A stretch of DNA of 64,000 nucleotides from an uncultured Granulosicoccaceae bacterium (lineage in GTDB: Bacteria; Pseudomonadota; Gammaproteobacteria; Granulosicoccales; Granulosicoccaceae), in NCBI GenBank assembly GCA_937998875.1, contig CALLBO010000020.1:62001-126000 (forward strand). The letters are read 5' to 3'. A program made the translations under genes and the position numbers. Shown here in pieces: positions 46,619-56,055 of this stretch. The notes below the pieces were generated by a model. It ran no database searches, was not told where the DNA came from, and was given only the letters and a program-made list of their open reading frames with translations. Every line of letters starts with the position of its first letter. Positions within the stretch are counted from its first letter, which is position 1.

Positions 46619-48499
46619 TTAAGCACTTTCATCAGTTCTTAGCTCCAGGAAATCAACATCTAACTGATCCGGTTTTACCGTCAGAGTTACCGGTTTCCCT
46701 GTGGCGGTATCAAAGCCAATTTCGCGCAATACTGATTCGGCCAAACCATTTCTATTTGTCGCTACAAAATTTACACTGAGTGTAACCATACCAGAGGCGT
46801 ACTTATTCACCAGATAGCTGAAAAACGCTTTTTCGATCAACTTACCCTGCACACGACAGGACAGCATAAAATCCTGCACGCTGATACTTCCCTGCGACAC
46901 ACGTGTTATAGCGAAACCAACAAGACCATAATCACCATATTTATCTTTGCACTGAATGACATGCTTGTCAGTTTCGGTGTCACGTAATAAACCATCAACA
47001 GCGTCTCTTGAGTATTTTGTACCGGAAAAATTTAACTGATTAGTCCGCTGCAACAACTCGGCTACCCGCTCAAATTGATTCTCGGCTACGTCGCCCATCG
47101 TTACAACGATCTCACTGGATTTAAGAAAAGCCAGATAGTCCGCACCAAACTCTACCGCAGCTTCACGACGCTGCTCCTGCTGCCGATACATGACGCGTCT
47201 ATTGCCCGACTCCGTGGTACGGCTACCCTGCAATCTGGGGTGCTCGAGCAACGTCTCAATCGCGGTTTCAGACAGTACTTCAATGTCGGCAACACCAGTA
47301 GCAACTTCTTCACGCTCGAACGCGGAATCATCAACAAATAGCAAGGCATCTGTGCCAATACTTAATTTTTCTGCCAGCCAATTGATATTTTGCGATTTCT
47401 GTTTCCAGTTAATAACAGGGCAGGTCAAATATTCCGCGAGATCAAGCTCCGCGAGACGCTCTAAAGCCTGTGATTCATTGTTCTTACTGGCAACAGAGAT
47501 CAATATGCCGCGCTTATCAAGACTATGGAACAGATCGGGAATTATCGGGTTCAGTTTCACCTCACCCTCAACCAGCACTCCATCCCACACGGTATTGTCG
47601 AGATCGAATACAACACATTTCACCGGTGGGCTAACTTCCGTTGAATTCGCCTGTGCGGGTAGCATAGAGGCGGGATTTTCAAGGGTTATGAAATCGGCCG
47701 AGATGAACACAAGCTGCGTGCCAAACTCTTGATCAGGCGTAAAGGAAAGATTGTACCTCAGCCGCGATTCTACTATAGCGCTAAGATCTCTGTAGGGAAT
47801 TAGATACTGATTATATCCCGGTGCAAGTATCAATTGTTTCCAGTAGGGCAATACAAGCTTGCCGGTCTTAGGTATGGACAGCATATCGGCACCGGCGACG
47901 GTACAGGAAAATTTTAACTTACACTGAAGGCTTGCCGGGTTATAAATCTCAATGAGAAAAGCGTCAGGGCTTTCGTTTGAATCTGAAGCTTTAAACAACC
48001 TTTTACTAGTGGCGTCAAGTAACTCAAACGCAAGCGAAGTCCATGGCGCACTGCCACCGAACCGTCGTACGATTCTTCCAAGCGCATTAACAAGTGGTAG
48101 CAAACGAGGCACAACGCTTTCAACTAAGGATACCACTCGATTACGAAACAGTACCGTATTGCCTCTGGCTTCTAACTTCCCCCATTTACCAAATACTATG
48201 TCTGCGGCAGCTCCGGTATTGCCACGAAAGTTTTTGTTCCGGCGCATCCCAACTTCAAAACGTCTGCAACGATTATCGGGGCGAGGCTTGTATAAATCGC
48301 AGGTCTGGTAGCACTCTGGCGCTGCGCATTCAACACAGTGTTCACTCCAGACTAAAAGCGCTCGTTTTTTAACGCCAGAAAAAAAAGTCAGATTCGCGGT
48401 GGGTCGAATCGCAGCACTCGGTTCAAGTGCACGGTATTGATCAAATTCAAACATTAAACTGGCCGGCTTTTCAATGTGTTGTGAACCTGCCACAACCAA
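46619..48499 (-). CDS. FkbH-like HAD-IIIC protein with N-terminal Cys cluster
   Basis: About 626 residues; start TTG 48499 or ATG 48454, undecided. Residues about 55-80 hold a cluster (HCVECAAPECYQTCDLYKPR then CRRF) suited to metal binding. The HAD core (about 290-460) begins VKCVVFDLDNTVWDGVL with nucleophile Asp, then SVASKNN, DDSAFEREEV. The C-terminal third (about 480-625) has FNFSGTKYS-like and GDYGLVGFAITRVS, a GNAT-like region found in FkbH proteins, which load short acyl units on carriers. It lies at the end of the glycan gene set on the minus strand. No ACP gene is near. Confidence 0.82.
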   Translation of the reverse strand: MVVAGSQHIEKPASLMFEFDQYRALEPSAAIRPTANLTFFSGVKKRALLVWSEHCVECAAPECYQTCDLYKPRPDNRCRRFEVGMRRNKNFRGNTGAAADIVFGKWGKLEARGNTVLFRNRVVSLVESVVPRLLPLVNALGRIVRRFGGSAPWTSLAFELLDATSKRLFKASDSNESPDAFLIEIYNPASLQCKLKFSCTVAGADMLSIPKTGKLVLPYWKQLILAPGYNQYLIPYRDLSAIVESRLRYNLSFTPDQEFGTQLVFISADFITLENPASMLPAQANSTEVSPPVKCVVFDLDNTVWDGVLVEGEVKLNPIIPDLFHSLDKRGILISVASKNNESQALERLAELDLAEYLTCPVINWKQKSQNINWLAEKLSIGTDALLFVDDSAFEREEVATGVADIEVLSETAIETLLEHPRLQGSRTTESGNRRVMYRQQEQRREAAVEFGADYLAFLKSSEIVVTMGDVAENQFERVAELLQRTNQLNFSGTKYSRDAVDGLLRDTETDKHVIQCKDKYGDYGLVGFAITRVSQGSISVQDFMLSCRVQGKLIEKAFFSYLVNKYASGMVTLSVNFVATNRNGLAESVLREIGFDTATGKPVTLTVKPDQLDVDFLELRTDESA

Positions 48500-48514
48500 T
48501 TGAAATTGCGCTGT

Positions 48515-49066
48515 TTACTCAATCTGCTTCAGCTGTGCAGATACGCTGGTAACTTTCTCACCATTGCTCATACGCTCAAATTCAAGTGAGAGCCCTTCTT
48601 TGTTCAATGAGCGCTTATACACGTGCAATATATATCCACCACCATCAACAATATACAAAGCAGAAACAGTTAATGTGTTGTCCTCAAGCCCTGCCCAGAC
48701 ATACGGATCAGCGGCCTCCCCTACCGGGTCATAGGGCACTGCCTGCCCGAACACATCTGTTCTCATTGCAGACGCGAATATGCCTGCTCGAGCAGACGGA
48801 TAAAAATCGATCGACAAGTCGGTTTTTTTTGTTACCCCCTCAGCCCGATAAATCAGTGTTTTCCACTCAACCGTAAATCCCTTATCCTGCCACGGCTTAA
48901 TCACTACCGTCAGATCGCGCTCATCCAGCTCACCAGACACTACTGTTTCTGCACTACCCTGGTACGTTCCGTAAAAAGCTGACCAGCTATCGGTGTTTGG
49001 AATCTGGTCTTTAGCCTTACAACTCAGCAAAAGAAGGCTAAGGCTAACCAGAATAATTGCTCGCAT
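48515..49066 (-). CDS. Lipoprotein of unknown function
   Basis: 183 residues from ATG 49066 (AGG ribosome-binding site). Signal MRAIILVSLSLLLLSC has a lipobox-like LLSC at residue 16. The mature part is a beta-rich domain with FYGTYQGSAETVVSGELDER, TVEWKTLIYRAEGVTKK and HVYKRSLNKEG. No family recognised. It lies between the methyltransferase and FkbH-like genes, 64 bp after the former. Confidence 0.75.
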   Translation of the reverse strand: MRAIILVSLSLLLLSCKAKDQIPNTDSWSAFYGTYQGSAETVVSGELDERDLTVVIKPWQDKGFTVEWKTLIYRAEGVTKKTDLSIDFYPSARAGIFASAMRTDVFGQAVPYDPVGEAADPYVWAGLEDNTLTVSALYIVDGGGYILHVYKRSLNKEGLSLEFERMSNGEKVTSVSAQLKQIE

Positions 49067-49130
49067 AAACCTGCCCTTGCTAGTGAAAGTAGTGTCGATC
49101 CAGTGCTCTGGTAAAGCCAACACCCGTAAG

Positions 49131-49613
49131 CTATAACTTTCGGTATAAAAAATAGCGGTTACTGTCGATTGAGTCCGGGATCGGCAGAGACGACAAGTCT
49201 TCAGTATCTAATGGTAATCCACTGATCGCAATACCGCCGGTCGCCAATAAACCTGACATCAGTTCTGGCAGCCATTGCAGTGTCGTCGCATCAATCTCAT
49301 CACTGCCACTGCCAATATCAGCATGAACCATTGCAGCACCAGAGCCAATATAACCGGCAGCGGTATCAGCAATCTCACCGAGCACCAAATCATTTGCTTG
49401 CGGAACACATGAAGAATGTGCCATTAACGCCCGATCAAACGCGACAATTCTTCGTTGCGGAAATATTTCCCGCAAGTGGCTAAAAGTCCTGCCATTGCCC
49501 AACCCCAACTCCAGAATATCTCCAGGGTCCGGCAACAGTGACTGGCTCGCCACTTGATTAAGAATATCCCTTTGCGCCGTCATACGGCGGATAAAGCTAT
49601 CGAGCCGGCTCAT
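49131..49613 (-). CDS. Class I SAM-dependent methyltransferase
   Basis: 160 residues, small. SAM-binding motif GDILELGLGNGRTFSHLREI (about 31-50), then RRIVAFDRALMAH with acidic residue after strand 2. Begins MSRLDSFIRRMTAQRDIL. The substrate is unknown; the cluster suggests a glycan or carrier. Follows the deacetylase gene by 39 bp, same strand. Confidence 0.82.
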   Translation of the reverse strand: MSRLDSFIRRMTAQRDILNQVASQSLLPDPGDILELGLGNGRTFSHLREIFPQRRIVAFDRALMAHSSCVPQANDLVLGEIADTAAGYIGSGAAMVHADIGSGSDEIDATTLQWLPELMSGLLATGGIAISGLPLDTEDLSSLPIPDSIDSNRYFLYRKL

Positions 49614-49652
49614 TGTGTATCCTTATAAGCTTTCGCAGGTAACGAGGCATTA

Positions 49653-50390
49653 TTAACCAGCATATCCGGAGGCCAATTCCATCATTGGGTGAAACGACAC
49701 CAGCCCGGAACTTCTGAGTGTTTCAATAAACTGGCGAAGCAGAAGCCGATTGTCACGATCCATATGCTCGTGATGTAACATTATACCAATGACTTCTTCA
49801 TCGGTTTTAAAAAGACTAACTATGTAGTCCGACAGTTGGTCATTGTTCAAACGGACACCCTTTGATTTTTTCAACCAGTCAACAGCAACCGGAAGCTCCG
49901 GTACTGCTCTGCCAATGGGGTGCGACCCGACGATTCTCGATAAATACTGCAGGTTAAGCGACTGCAATACAGCTACCGTATCATCTGTGCAGCGATTCCA
50001 TGGTGGAGTAAATACAGGTATAACCTGCGCACCGAAGTAAGCGGTAAGCTTATTCTTACCGGCGAGAATATCCTGGTATTGCTGTTGGTAGTTACGGTCA
50101 CTGCCAAATTCACAGGAACGCCCCGACAACTGATGATTCTCGTGCGTATATCCATGCTGATGAATTGCTATGCAATTGCTCTCAAGCAGCGCGCTAATAC
50201 AATCAATCGATTCTTTAGACAGCGCATCCGGTATCACCGCAACATCCAGAGGTAATTCCTGGTCGATGAAATCACGGGCTAATTTTTGTAATCTATCATC
50301 TGCCCAACCACCATCATCATCACGGAAAAAAACCTTTGCGGGTTTTTGCCGCTCAGCCAGCACCCGGTTAAGCGCTTCAAAGGACTTCAA
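49653..50390 (-). CDS. Polysaccharide deacetylase-fold protein
   Basis: 245 residues. NodB-like motifs: FFRDDDGGWADD (Asp pair, about 21-32), IHQHGYTHENH (His pair, about 75-85), and PVFTPPWNRCTDD (about 126-138). Members remove acetyl groups from N-acetylated sugars. Start TTG 50390 is uncertain. Second such protein in this cluster (see 60259). Confidence 0.85.
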   Translation of the reverse strand: MKSFEALNRVLAERQKPAKVFFRDDDGGWADDRLQKLARDFIDQELPLDVAVIPDALSKESIDCISALLESNCIAIHQHGYTHENHQLSGRSCEFGSDRNYQQQYQDILAGKNKLTAYFGAQVIPVFTPPWNRCTDDTVAVLQSLNLQYLSRIVGSHPIGRAVPELPVAVDWLKKSKGVRLNNDQLSDYIVSLFKTDEEVIGIMLHHEHMDRDNRLLLRQFIETLRSSGLVSFHPMMELASGYAG

Positions 50391-50438
50391 AACTTATATT
50401 GGCAGGTTGATATCACAGTTTCATCCCGTACAAATGTG

Positions 50439-51575
50439 TCATTTCCGTGCTGCTAAATTGGTGGCAAAGCGAACAGATTCAACTGCACCATTAAATTTTT
50501 TTTGATCGGTTGAGAATCGCCCGCCGATGATCGCCTTTTCAACAGCCCGACCAAGGCACTCGGGTGTTAGCTGCCTGGCAAGGAGTAACACAAATGCCGA
50601 TCGGCTGGATAAACTGGTGGCGCGCAAAGTCTGCTCCTGTTCGCCACCAGCATCGAACGGCACCAATACACCCGGTGTTCCGGTCAACAGTAAATCTATA
50701 GCAGTGTTGTAACCACACATACTAACTGAACACAGCACACCACTTAAAATCTCTCTAAAGTCAGGACGGTTAGGTTCAATCACTACCGAGGTATCGGCGG
50801 CGAGTATTTTTAATCGTCGGGTTTCAGCTTCGGCATTATTCCCACCCACCAGTATTCGCCAGCGTCTATCCGGTGATAAACGCGCAACCTCAATTGCGGT
50901 TTCATAAATATGAGCGCCCACAGAACCACCACCGGCACTCACTACCACATCTGTTTCGACCGGTTTTGCGATGTAGTCAGATTCCGGCTGAGTCACGTAA
51001 CCTGTATAGAGCAACTTTGCACTGATTGAATCAGTAGCCGGCCAACTCGCTTCAAGGGGTGTTGTTGCACGATCAGAGTGCACCAGCACGCCGTCGTAGT
51101 AGTCGCTTATCAGCGCTTCGGTCTGACGTATTTTTTTTTCACTGGATGGCGCTGCCAATATATCACGCACCGAGGATAATATAACCGGCACGCGCGGCAG
51201 CGCATGTGATGCCTTCAACAAGCTGAGAAACTCCTCCCGTAAAACACGACGGCCAAATGGAAACAGTTCAGTGATAATGATGTCGGGCTGTAGATCGTTA
51301 ACCAGTTCGACGAGTTTTTTCTCTCTGCTTTTAAAGCGGGATTCATCAGCGATAGCATCACGATCATCCAGCAGTTGAGTGAAGTTCGTACCATCTGAGC
51401 GCACTGGAGGTAATTGCACCAACATCAGGTCTTTATAATCGAAAATACTTACCGGCATACCCCCACTCACCAACGTGACACGGTGGCCTGAAGCAACAAA
51501 GGCCTGTGACAAGTTGATCGAACGGCGCAGGTGCCCAGTGCCCAGAAGATGGGTAGTAACAACCAGAATTTGCAT
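50439..51575 (-). CDS. GT28/MurG-like glycosyltransferase
   Basis: 378 residues from ATG 51575, starting MQILVVTTHLLGTGHLRRS (the GHLRR N-terminal motif). C-terminal nucleotide-sugar site: DVVVSAGGGSVGAHIYETAI (about 208-227) and CGYNTAIDLLLTGTPGVLVP (about 285-304). Related in organisation to the 54573 protein, which also starts with a GHLRRS motif. Cytosolic face enzyme; sugar unknown. Confidence 0.85.
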   Translation of the reverse strand: MQILVVTTHLLGTGHLRRSINLSQAFVASGHRVTLVSGGMPVSIFDYKDLMLVQLPPVRSDGTNFTQLLDDRDAIADESRFKSREKKLVELVNDLQPDIIITELFPFGRRVLREEFLSLLKASHALPRVPVILSSVRDILAAPSSEKKIRQTEALISDYYDGVLVHSDRATTPLEASWPATDSISAKLLYTGYVTQPESDYIAKPVETDVVVSAGGGSVGAHIYETAIEVARLSPDRRWRILVGGNNAEAETRRLKILAADTSVVIEPNRPDFREILSGVLCSVSMCGYNTAIDLLLTGTPGVLVPFDAGGEQEQTLRATSLSSRSAFVLLLARQLTPECLGRAVEKAIIGGRFSTDQKKFNGAVESVRFATNLAARK

Positions 51576-51620
51576 ACGGCAGTCTGTCACTGTAACTGAT
51601 TCAAGTAAAACATCGGGTCG

Positions 51621-52208
51621 CTACGCAGCTTCTTTTTTGATCAATCTGACGCGCAGTGGATCCGCTGGTGCCAAAGTGCCTGCTACCTGCAAACAATACA
51701 AAGAATTGCGTTTAATACTAAACGGCGGTACACCTTTAAAGTGCCAGTTGTGCGCCACCGCCAGTAAAACCCTCATAACACCAATATGACAAACAGCAAC
51801 TGTATCTTCAGATAAACTTTCTATCCACGGCAGCAGCCGTGACCGGACTTGAGCCGGGCTTTCCCCATTGGGGGGTTGATAGTCCCAGCCCCATTCAGGC
51901 AGATGTCGAAAGCCAGAGTCAGGTTCGGCATCAAGGTCTCTGTTACGCCGGCCTTCCCAATCCCCGTAATCCATTTCAATTAAAGCAGGAACTACGCGCG
52001 GTGTTCGTTCAGCGACTAATTCTGCCGTATGCACAGCCCGCTGCAAAGGACTGGACACCAACACTGCCTGCTGCCATTCAACTGGTAAACGGTAGCCTGC
52101 AAGCTCATCTATTGCGTCGGGATCTAGTGGTATATCTCGATGTCCCTGAATTTTACTGTCACGATTCCAGGCAGTATGACCATGTCTTATGATGGCGAGA
52201 CGAATCAT
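51621..52208 (-). CDS. Histidine phosphatase-family protein
   Basis: 195 residues. Catalytic RHGHTAWNRD (about 8-17), SSPLQRAVHTAELVAERT (about 54-71), and the second His in AVCHIGVMRVLLAV (about 158-171). The family includes phosphoglycerate mutase and sugar phosphatases. Its place between glycosyltransferases suggests a sugar- or lipid-phosphate substrate. Stops 30 bp after the upstream glycosyltransferase. Confidence 0.85.
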   Translation of the reverse strand: MIRLAIIRHGHTAWNRDSKIQGHRDIPLDPDAIDELAGYRLPVEWQQAVLVSSPLQRAVHTAELVAERTPRVVPALIEMDYGDWEGRRNRDLDAEPDSGFRHLPEWGWDYQPPNGESPAQVRSRLLPWIESLSEDTVAVCHIGVMRVLLAVAHNWHFKGVPPFSIKRNSLYCLQVAGTLAPADPLRVRLIKKEAA

Positions 52209-52212
52209 CAGA

Positions 52213-53301
52213 TCACCGAATCAAGAGGGATAACTGAGCAGACAACCTACGCGCTGCAGTATCCAGTAAATGCTGCTGCTCCACCATTTCACGACCGGTT
52301 TTTCTGATGGTTTCATACTGCGTCGGGTTGCCCAGAACACGCTCTATCGCTGCCGCAATGAATTTTGGATCATCCACCGGCACCAGAGACTCTGGTGAGG
52401 CGATCACCTCGCGCACCCCTGCACGATCCTGTGCAACAACGGGTAAGCCCGCCGCCTGCGCCTCAAGATAGACGAGCCCAAACGCCTCGTTAACACCGGG
52501 CCAAACAAATACGGATGCTTCACAATAAGCCGCGGCTACTGCAGTGCGATCAAGTTGCCCTAAAAACACCACCTGCTCACCGTAGTCTGCAAACATCAAT
52601 TCTATATCGGCACGTGCCGGGCCATCGCCAATGATCGACAACCGCCAGTCTGGCAACGATAGATGACCCAGTGCATCTGCAAGTATTCGATACGATTCCA
52701 GCTTGTCTCCGTAACGGTGCATAGCGACAGTCAGCAAGTGATTGTTCACTGTCGATGGTTGATGCAGAACAGGCAGAACAGTTTGTTTTAAAAAAGGTGG
52801 TAGATAAACAAGCTTTTGTTTTTCAGGACGGTATTTTTCAAGTGCTACCCGATCTTTCTCCGTCAGATAAAAAACCACGTCCGCCGATGCTGTCGCGTTG
52901 TCTGCGCTGACAGCAAAATCTGACCAGGATCCTGAAAGACGGCCTTTGGCAATGCTCGCCTCGATCAGTATGTAAGGGATTTTCAAGCGTCTACTCACCT
53001 CAACACCAATCAGATCAGGCGCTTTATAGTAATTGTGGTAGGTCACCCATGCCTGCCAGTCATGTGCTAAATCAACTACACGTTCCACCTCTGCTACAGC
53101 TTGTGCTCTGATATTTTGTTGCGTTTTTTTATCACCCAACCCGTCATAACTGCGTAGCTGTGAAGCCAGTGTAACCTTAAGGTCCAAAGAGTTCATGGTG
53201 AGTGCTGCCATGATACCTTGTGCTATCTCTCGATCACCGGAAGGTACCGGGTGTTCCGGTGACTTTAACGGTGCATAAAAAGCCAGCTGTTTGGCACCCA
53301 T
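52213..53301 (-). CDS. GT4-family glycosyltransferase
   Basis: 362 residues from ATG 53301. The GT-B C-terminal domain is clear: VFLGQLDRTAVAAAYCEASVFVWPGVNEAFGLVYLEAQAAGLPVVAQ (E-x7-E type motif at about 264-290). N-terminal half contains the substrate-binding region. The sugar is unknown; part of the minus-strand glycan set. Confidence 0.88.
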   Translation of the reverse strand: MGAKQLAFYAPLKSPEHPVPSGDREIAQGIMAALTMNSLDLKVTLASQLRSYDGLGDKKTQQNIRAQAVAEVERVVDLAHDWQAWVTYHNYYKAPDLIGVEVSRRLKIPYILIEASIAKGRLSGSWSDFAVSADNATASADVVFYLTEKDRVALEKYRPEKQKLVYLPPFLKQTVLPVLHQPSTVNNHLLTVAMHRYGDKLESYRILADALGHLSLPDWRLSIIGDGPARADIELMFADYGEQVVFLGQLDRTAVAAAYCEASVFVWPGVNEAFGLVYLEAQAAGLPVVAQDRAGVREVIASPESLVPVDDPKFIAAAIERVLGNPTQYETIRKTGREMVEQQHLLDTAARRLSAQLSLLIR

Positions 53302-53316
53302 ATCCAACCCGATTCG

Positions 53317-54576
53317 CTACGTGCAGCTTTGGAGGCAAAGATCTCGTAAACGTCGATCTAAAACCTCAATGCCCGCATCCATGCCGAAGTCTTTAACCAA
53401 ACGCTGATAAGCCGCCTCGGCCATCAAGGTTCGCCGGTGTGGATCCTCTGCATAAGTCACTACAGCCGTTGCCAGCGACTCGGCAGAATCGTTGGCAAGA
53501 TACGCATGCACGTTGTGCTCGAGAAACTCGGGAATTGCCGAAACCGCCGTAGTGATAATGGGCAGTTTTTGCGATGCGGCTTCCATCAATACATTCGGTA
53601 GCCCGTCTCGATCCCCGTTGGTGGCGATGCGGCTGGGCAGGACAAATATATCCGCTTCCCGCATTGCCTCGACCACCTCTGGTTGTTCGCGCTCACCAAG
53701 CCAGTTGATACGATCTGCGACCCGAGCGGCAACTGCCTGTTGAGACAGCTCTGTTTTTAGTTCGCCGCCGCCAATATGGGTTAACTGCCAATCAATCGTT
53801 GGTGGCATTAACGCTAATGCCGCAATCAATCGATCATAGCCCTTCTTTTCTACTAGTCTGCCGACTGAAAGTAAACGTATTGCAGTCTTATCATTATCAG
53901 TACGAAGCGGTGGCGGTGGAAATCGTGACAGGTCTAGTCCGTGATAAACAAGATCAATCCGATCATCATCGTCGCACAATGATCGCAGGTGTTTTGCACC
54001 CACTGCCGTGCAGGTAACACCAAAACTAGCACCAAACTGAGCGGTATTAAGCTTCTCTTTGAGCTCCCAGTCCGGAGCCGTCCAGATGTCTTTGGCATGC
54101 GCCGAGTAACTCCACGGAATACCTCGAATGATTGCTGCATAGCGCGCCACAGAAGATGGGGTATGCAGAAAATGCGCATATATCGCCCGCATCGAATCGG
54201 GCAGTTCTTTCGCCAATACGCAGGCTTGTCCGAAGCGCCGGATACGATTGCGCGTACCGTCACGACGCAAGTCAGCACGAAAGATCCTCCACGCCGCCTT
54301 GTAGCCCTGCAACTTGCGGCAGAACAGCCAACCGCGAATAACTCTTCTCACTTCCTGATGCAGATACTCTGGCAGGTATCGAACCGGGGCAACTACCTGC
54401 TCATGTAGCGGATGACGTTTTTCGTTGGCCGGGTGCCGCAGTGACCATATCTCAAACCGCTGACCTCTCGCTTCCAGCGCGGCCAATTCTTGTGCGACAA
54501 ATGTTTCCGATAAGCGTGGCCAGCACTTAACAACGATAGCAAGCGTTCTATTGCCAGCATCCTGGTCAGCACTCAT
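53317..54576 (-). CDS. GT4-family glycosyltransferase
   Basis: 419 residues. C-terminal donor-binding motifs: RLLSVGRLVEKKGYDRLIAAL and FVLPSRIATNGDRDGLPNVLMEAASQKLPIITT (the D-G-x-P-N-V-L-M-E type signature, about 315-340). N-terminal starts ETFVAQELAALEARGQRFEI. Its start overlaps the stop of the upstream gene by 4 bp (ATGA). Sugar unknown. Confidence 0.9.
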   Translation of the reverse strand: MSADQDAGNRTLAIVVKCWPRLSETFVAQELAALEARGQRFEIWSLRHPANEKRHPLHEQVVAPVRYLPEYLHQEVRRVIRGWLFCRKLQGYKAAWRIFRADLRRDGTRNRIRRFGQACVLAKELPDSMRAIYAHFLHTPSSVARYAAIIRGIPWSYSAHAKDIWTAPDWELKEKLNTAQFGASFGVTCTAVGAKHLRSLCDDDDRIDLVYHGLDLSRFPPPPLRTDNDKTAIRLLSVGRLVEKKGYDRLIAALALMPPTIDWQLTHIGGGELKTELSQQAVAARVADRINWLGEREQPEVVEAMREADIFVLPSRIATNGDRDGLPNVLMEAASQKLPIITTAVSAIPEFLEHNVHAYLANDSAESLATAVVTYAEDPHRRTLMAEAAYQRLVKDFGMDAGIEVLDRRLRDLCLQSCT

Positions 54577-55871
54577 GGTTGATCAGTATTCAACTCTGTT
54601 TCGCGCTCCGGCTCTGGCTCGAGTAACGATCTGGTTCTATTGACAATGCAGTCCAGTCCATCCAGCAGTCCATCATAGCGGCCGGCTGATGGTGGGTTTT
54701 GCGACGGCAAATTACGGATAACATCGATCATGGCATCGACTGAACCGGCATCGAGTTTCTTATCAAACATTCTCACCAGCCCTAGCTCCTGCGCCCTTGA
54801 TGCACGTATAAATTGTTCGAGGCGCGGCACTGTTCGTGGCACGATCACCGCGGGAATGTCGCACGACAGAATTTCGCAAAACGTGTTATAGCCACCCATT
54901 GCCACGACACCTTGCGCGCCCTGCATCAGGCTTTCCATACGGGAGTCAAAGGCGACATCCATTACGCGTTTGCCAAGTTTTGCGACACGTCTTTCAAAAC
55001 CAGCGCGGGCATCGCCAGTTAAAAACGGACCGTAGACCAGCAGCGCTGCAGGGCTCAGGGTGGGATCCTGTTCGTACGCACGAAGTACCTGATCTACCAT
55101 TGCTTCACCATCACCACCTCCACCCGGTGTGACAAGAATATACGGTTCTCGAGGCATCTCTGCACGTGTTACCGGCTCACGTCTGAGATAGCCTGTCCAT
55201 ATCATGCGTTGTCTAAGACCATTGGATAAATCCAGCGCCCCAGTTGGATCGTATACCGACTTCAATCCATACACCCAGATCTCATCGTAGAACTTCTCCA
55301 TTGCCTCCACGGCACCTTTACGCCCCCACTCTTCCGCCAACAGATCCGGACCATCCAGCACATCACGCAGACCGAGGATAAGCGTGGCGGGATTACCCGT
55401 GTCGTGCAGCCATTCAAGTGCCGGACGCAATTCACCACGAAAGCCGGTAGGTTCCTTGTCGACAACAATAATGTCCGGCGCGAACAGTTCAACCAGTGAC
55501 TTGATCAGTCCAGCGCGGATAACAGTCGTTTCTTCAATGTCAAAGTCGAGTTTTTCAGAGATGTAAGAGCCGTCCGAGCGCTTCGTCACGCCAGGAAGAC
55601 GGACATAATCAACGCGCTCCGGAAATGAAAATCGACCGGCAACCGGAGACCCGGTAATGATCAGGGCAGACATCTGATCATCCGATGCGGTCAGTGCTGC
55701 TGCAATCGCCCGAGAGCGCCGCAGATGGCCAAGGCCAAATGTATCATGGCTATAAAACAACACTCGCGGGGCGCGAGGCGCTTCATCCGAAAGATGACTG
55801 GTATCTGATCCAGAGCCTTCACGAGGCTTGCGACCAACTGCAGAGTTACTGACGTTTTTCGAAAAAGCCAT
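54573..55871 (-). CDS. GT28/MurG-like glycosyltransferase
   Basis: 432 residues. A Ser/Gly-rich N-terminal tail (about 1-35) precedes RVLFYSHDTFGLGHLRRSRA (GHLRR motif). C-terminal GGYNTFCEILSCDIPAVIVP (about 327-346) carries the nucleotide-sugar-binding part. First gene of the minus-strand glycan set, ending in an ATGA overlap with the next. Sugar unknown. Confidence 0.87.
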   Translation of the reverse strand: MAFSKNVSNSAVGRKPREGSGSDTSHLSDEAPRAPRVLFYSHDTFGLGHLRRSRAIAAALTASDDQMSALIITGSPVAGRFSFPERVDYVRLPGVTKRSDGSYISEKLDFDIEETTVIRAGLIKSLVELFAPDIIVVDKEPTGFRGELRPALEWLHDTGNPATLILGLRDVLDGPDLLAEEWGRKGAVEAMEKFYDEIWVYGLKSVYDPTGALDLSNGLRQRMIWTGYLRREPVTRAEMPREPYILVTPGGGGDGEAMVDQVLRAYEQDPTLSPAALLVYGPFLTGDARAGFERRVAKLGKRVMDVAFDSRMESLMQGAQGVVAMGGYNTFCEILSCDIPAVIVPRTVPRLEQFIRASRAQELGLVRMFDKKLDAGSVDAMIDVIRNLPSQNPPSAGRYDGLLDGLDCIVNRTRSLLEPEPERETELNTDQP

Positions 55872-56055
55872 GCCGCCTGGGACTCACAATATGTAGAATA
55901 AAATCGCCGGATAGGTTTAAACGTCACCGTGTAACGAAGAGTTCAAGAGTTACTCTGAAAACCTGTTTCTGGCAACGCCTTGCACCAGAGCTCAAAAGAG
56001 AAACACCACGACAATCCTGGCAATGCGCCTGAATTGTAAAGGAATTAATACCAAA

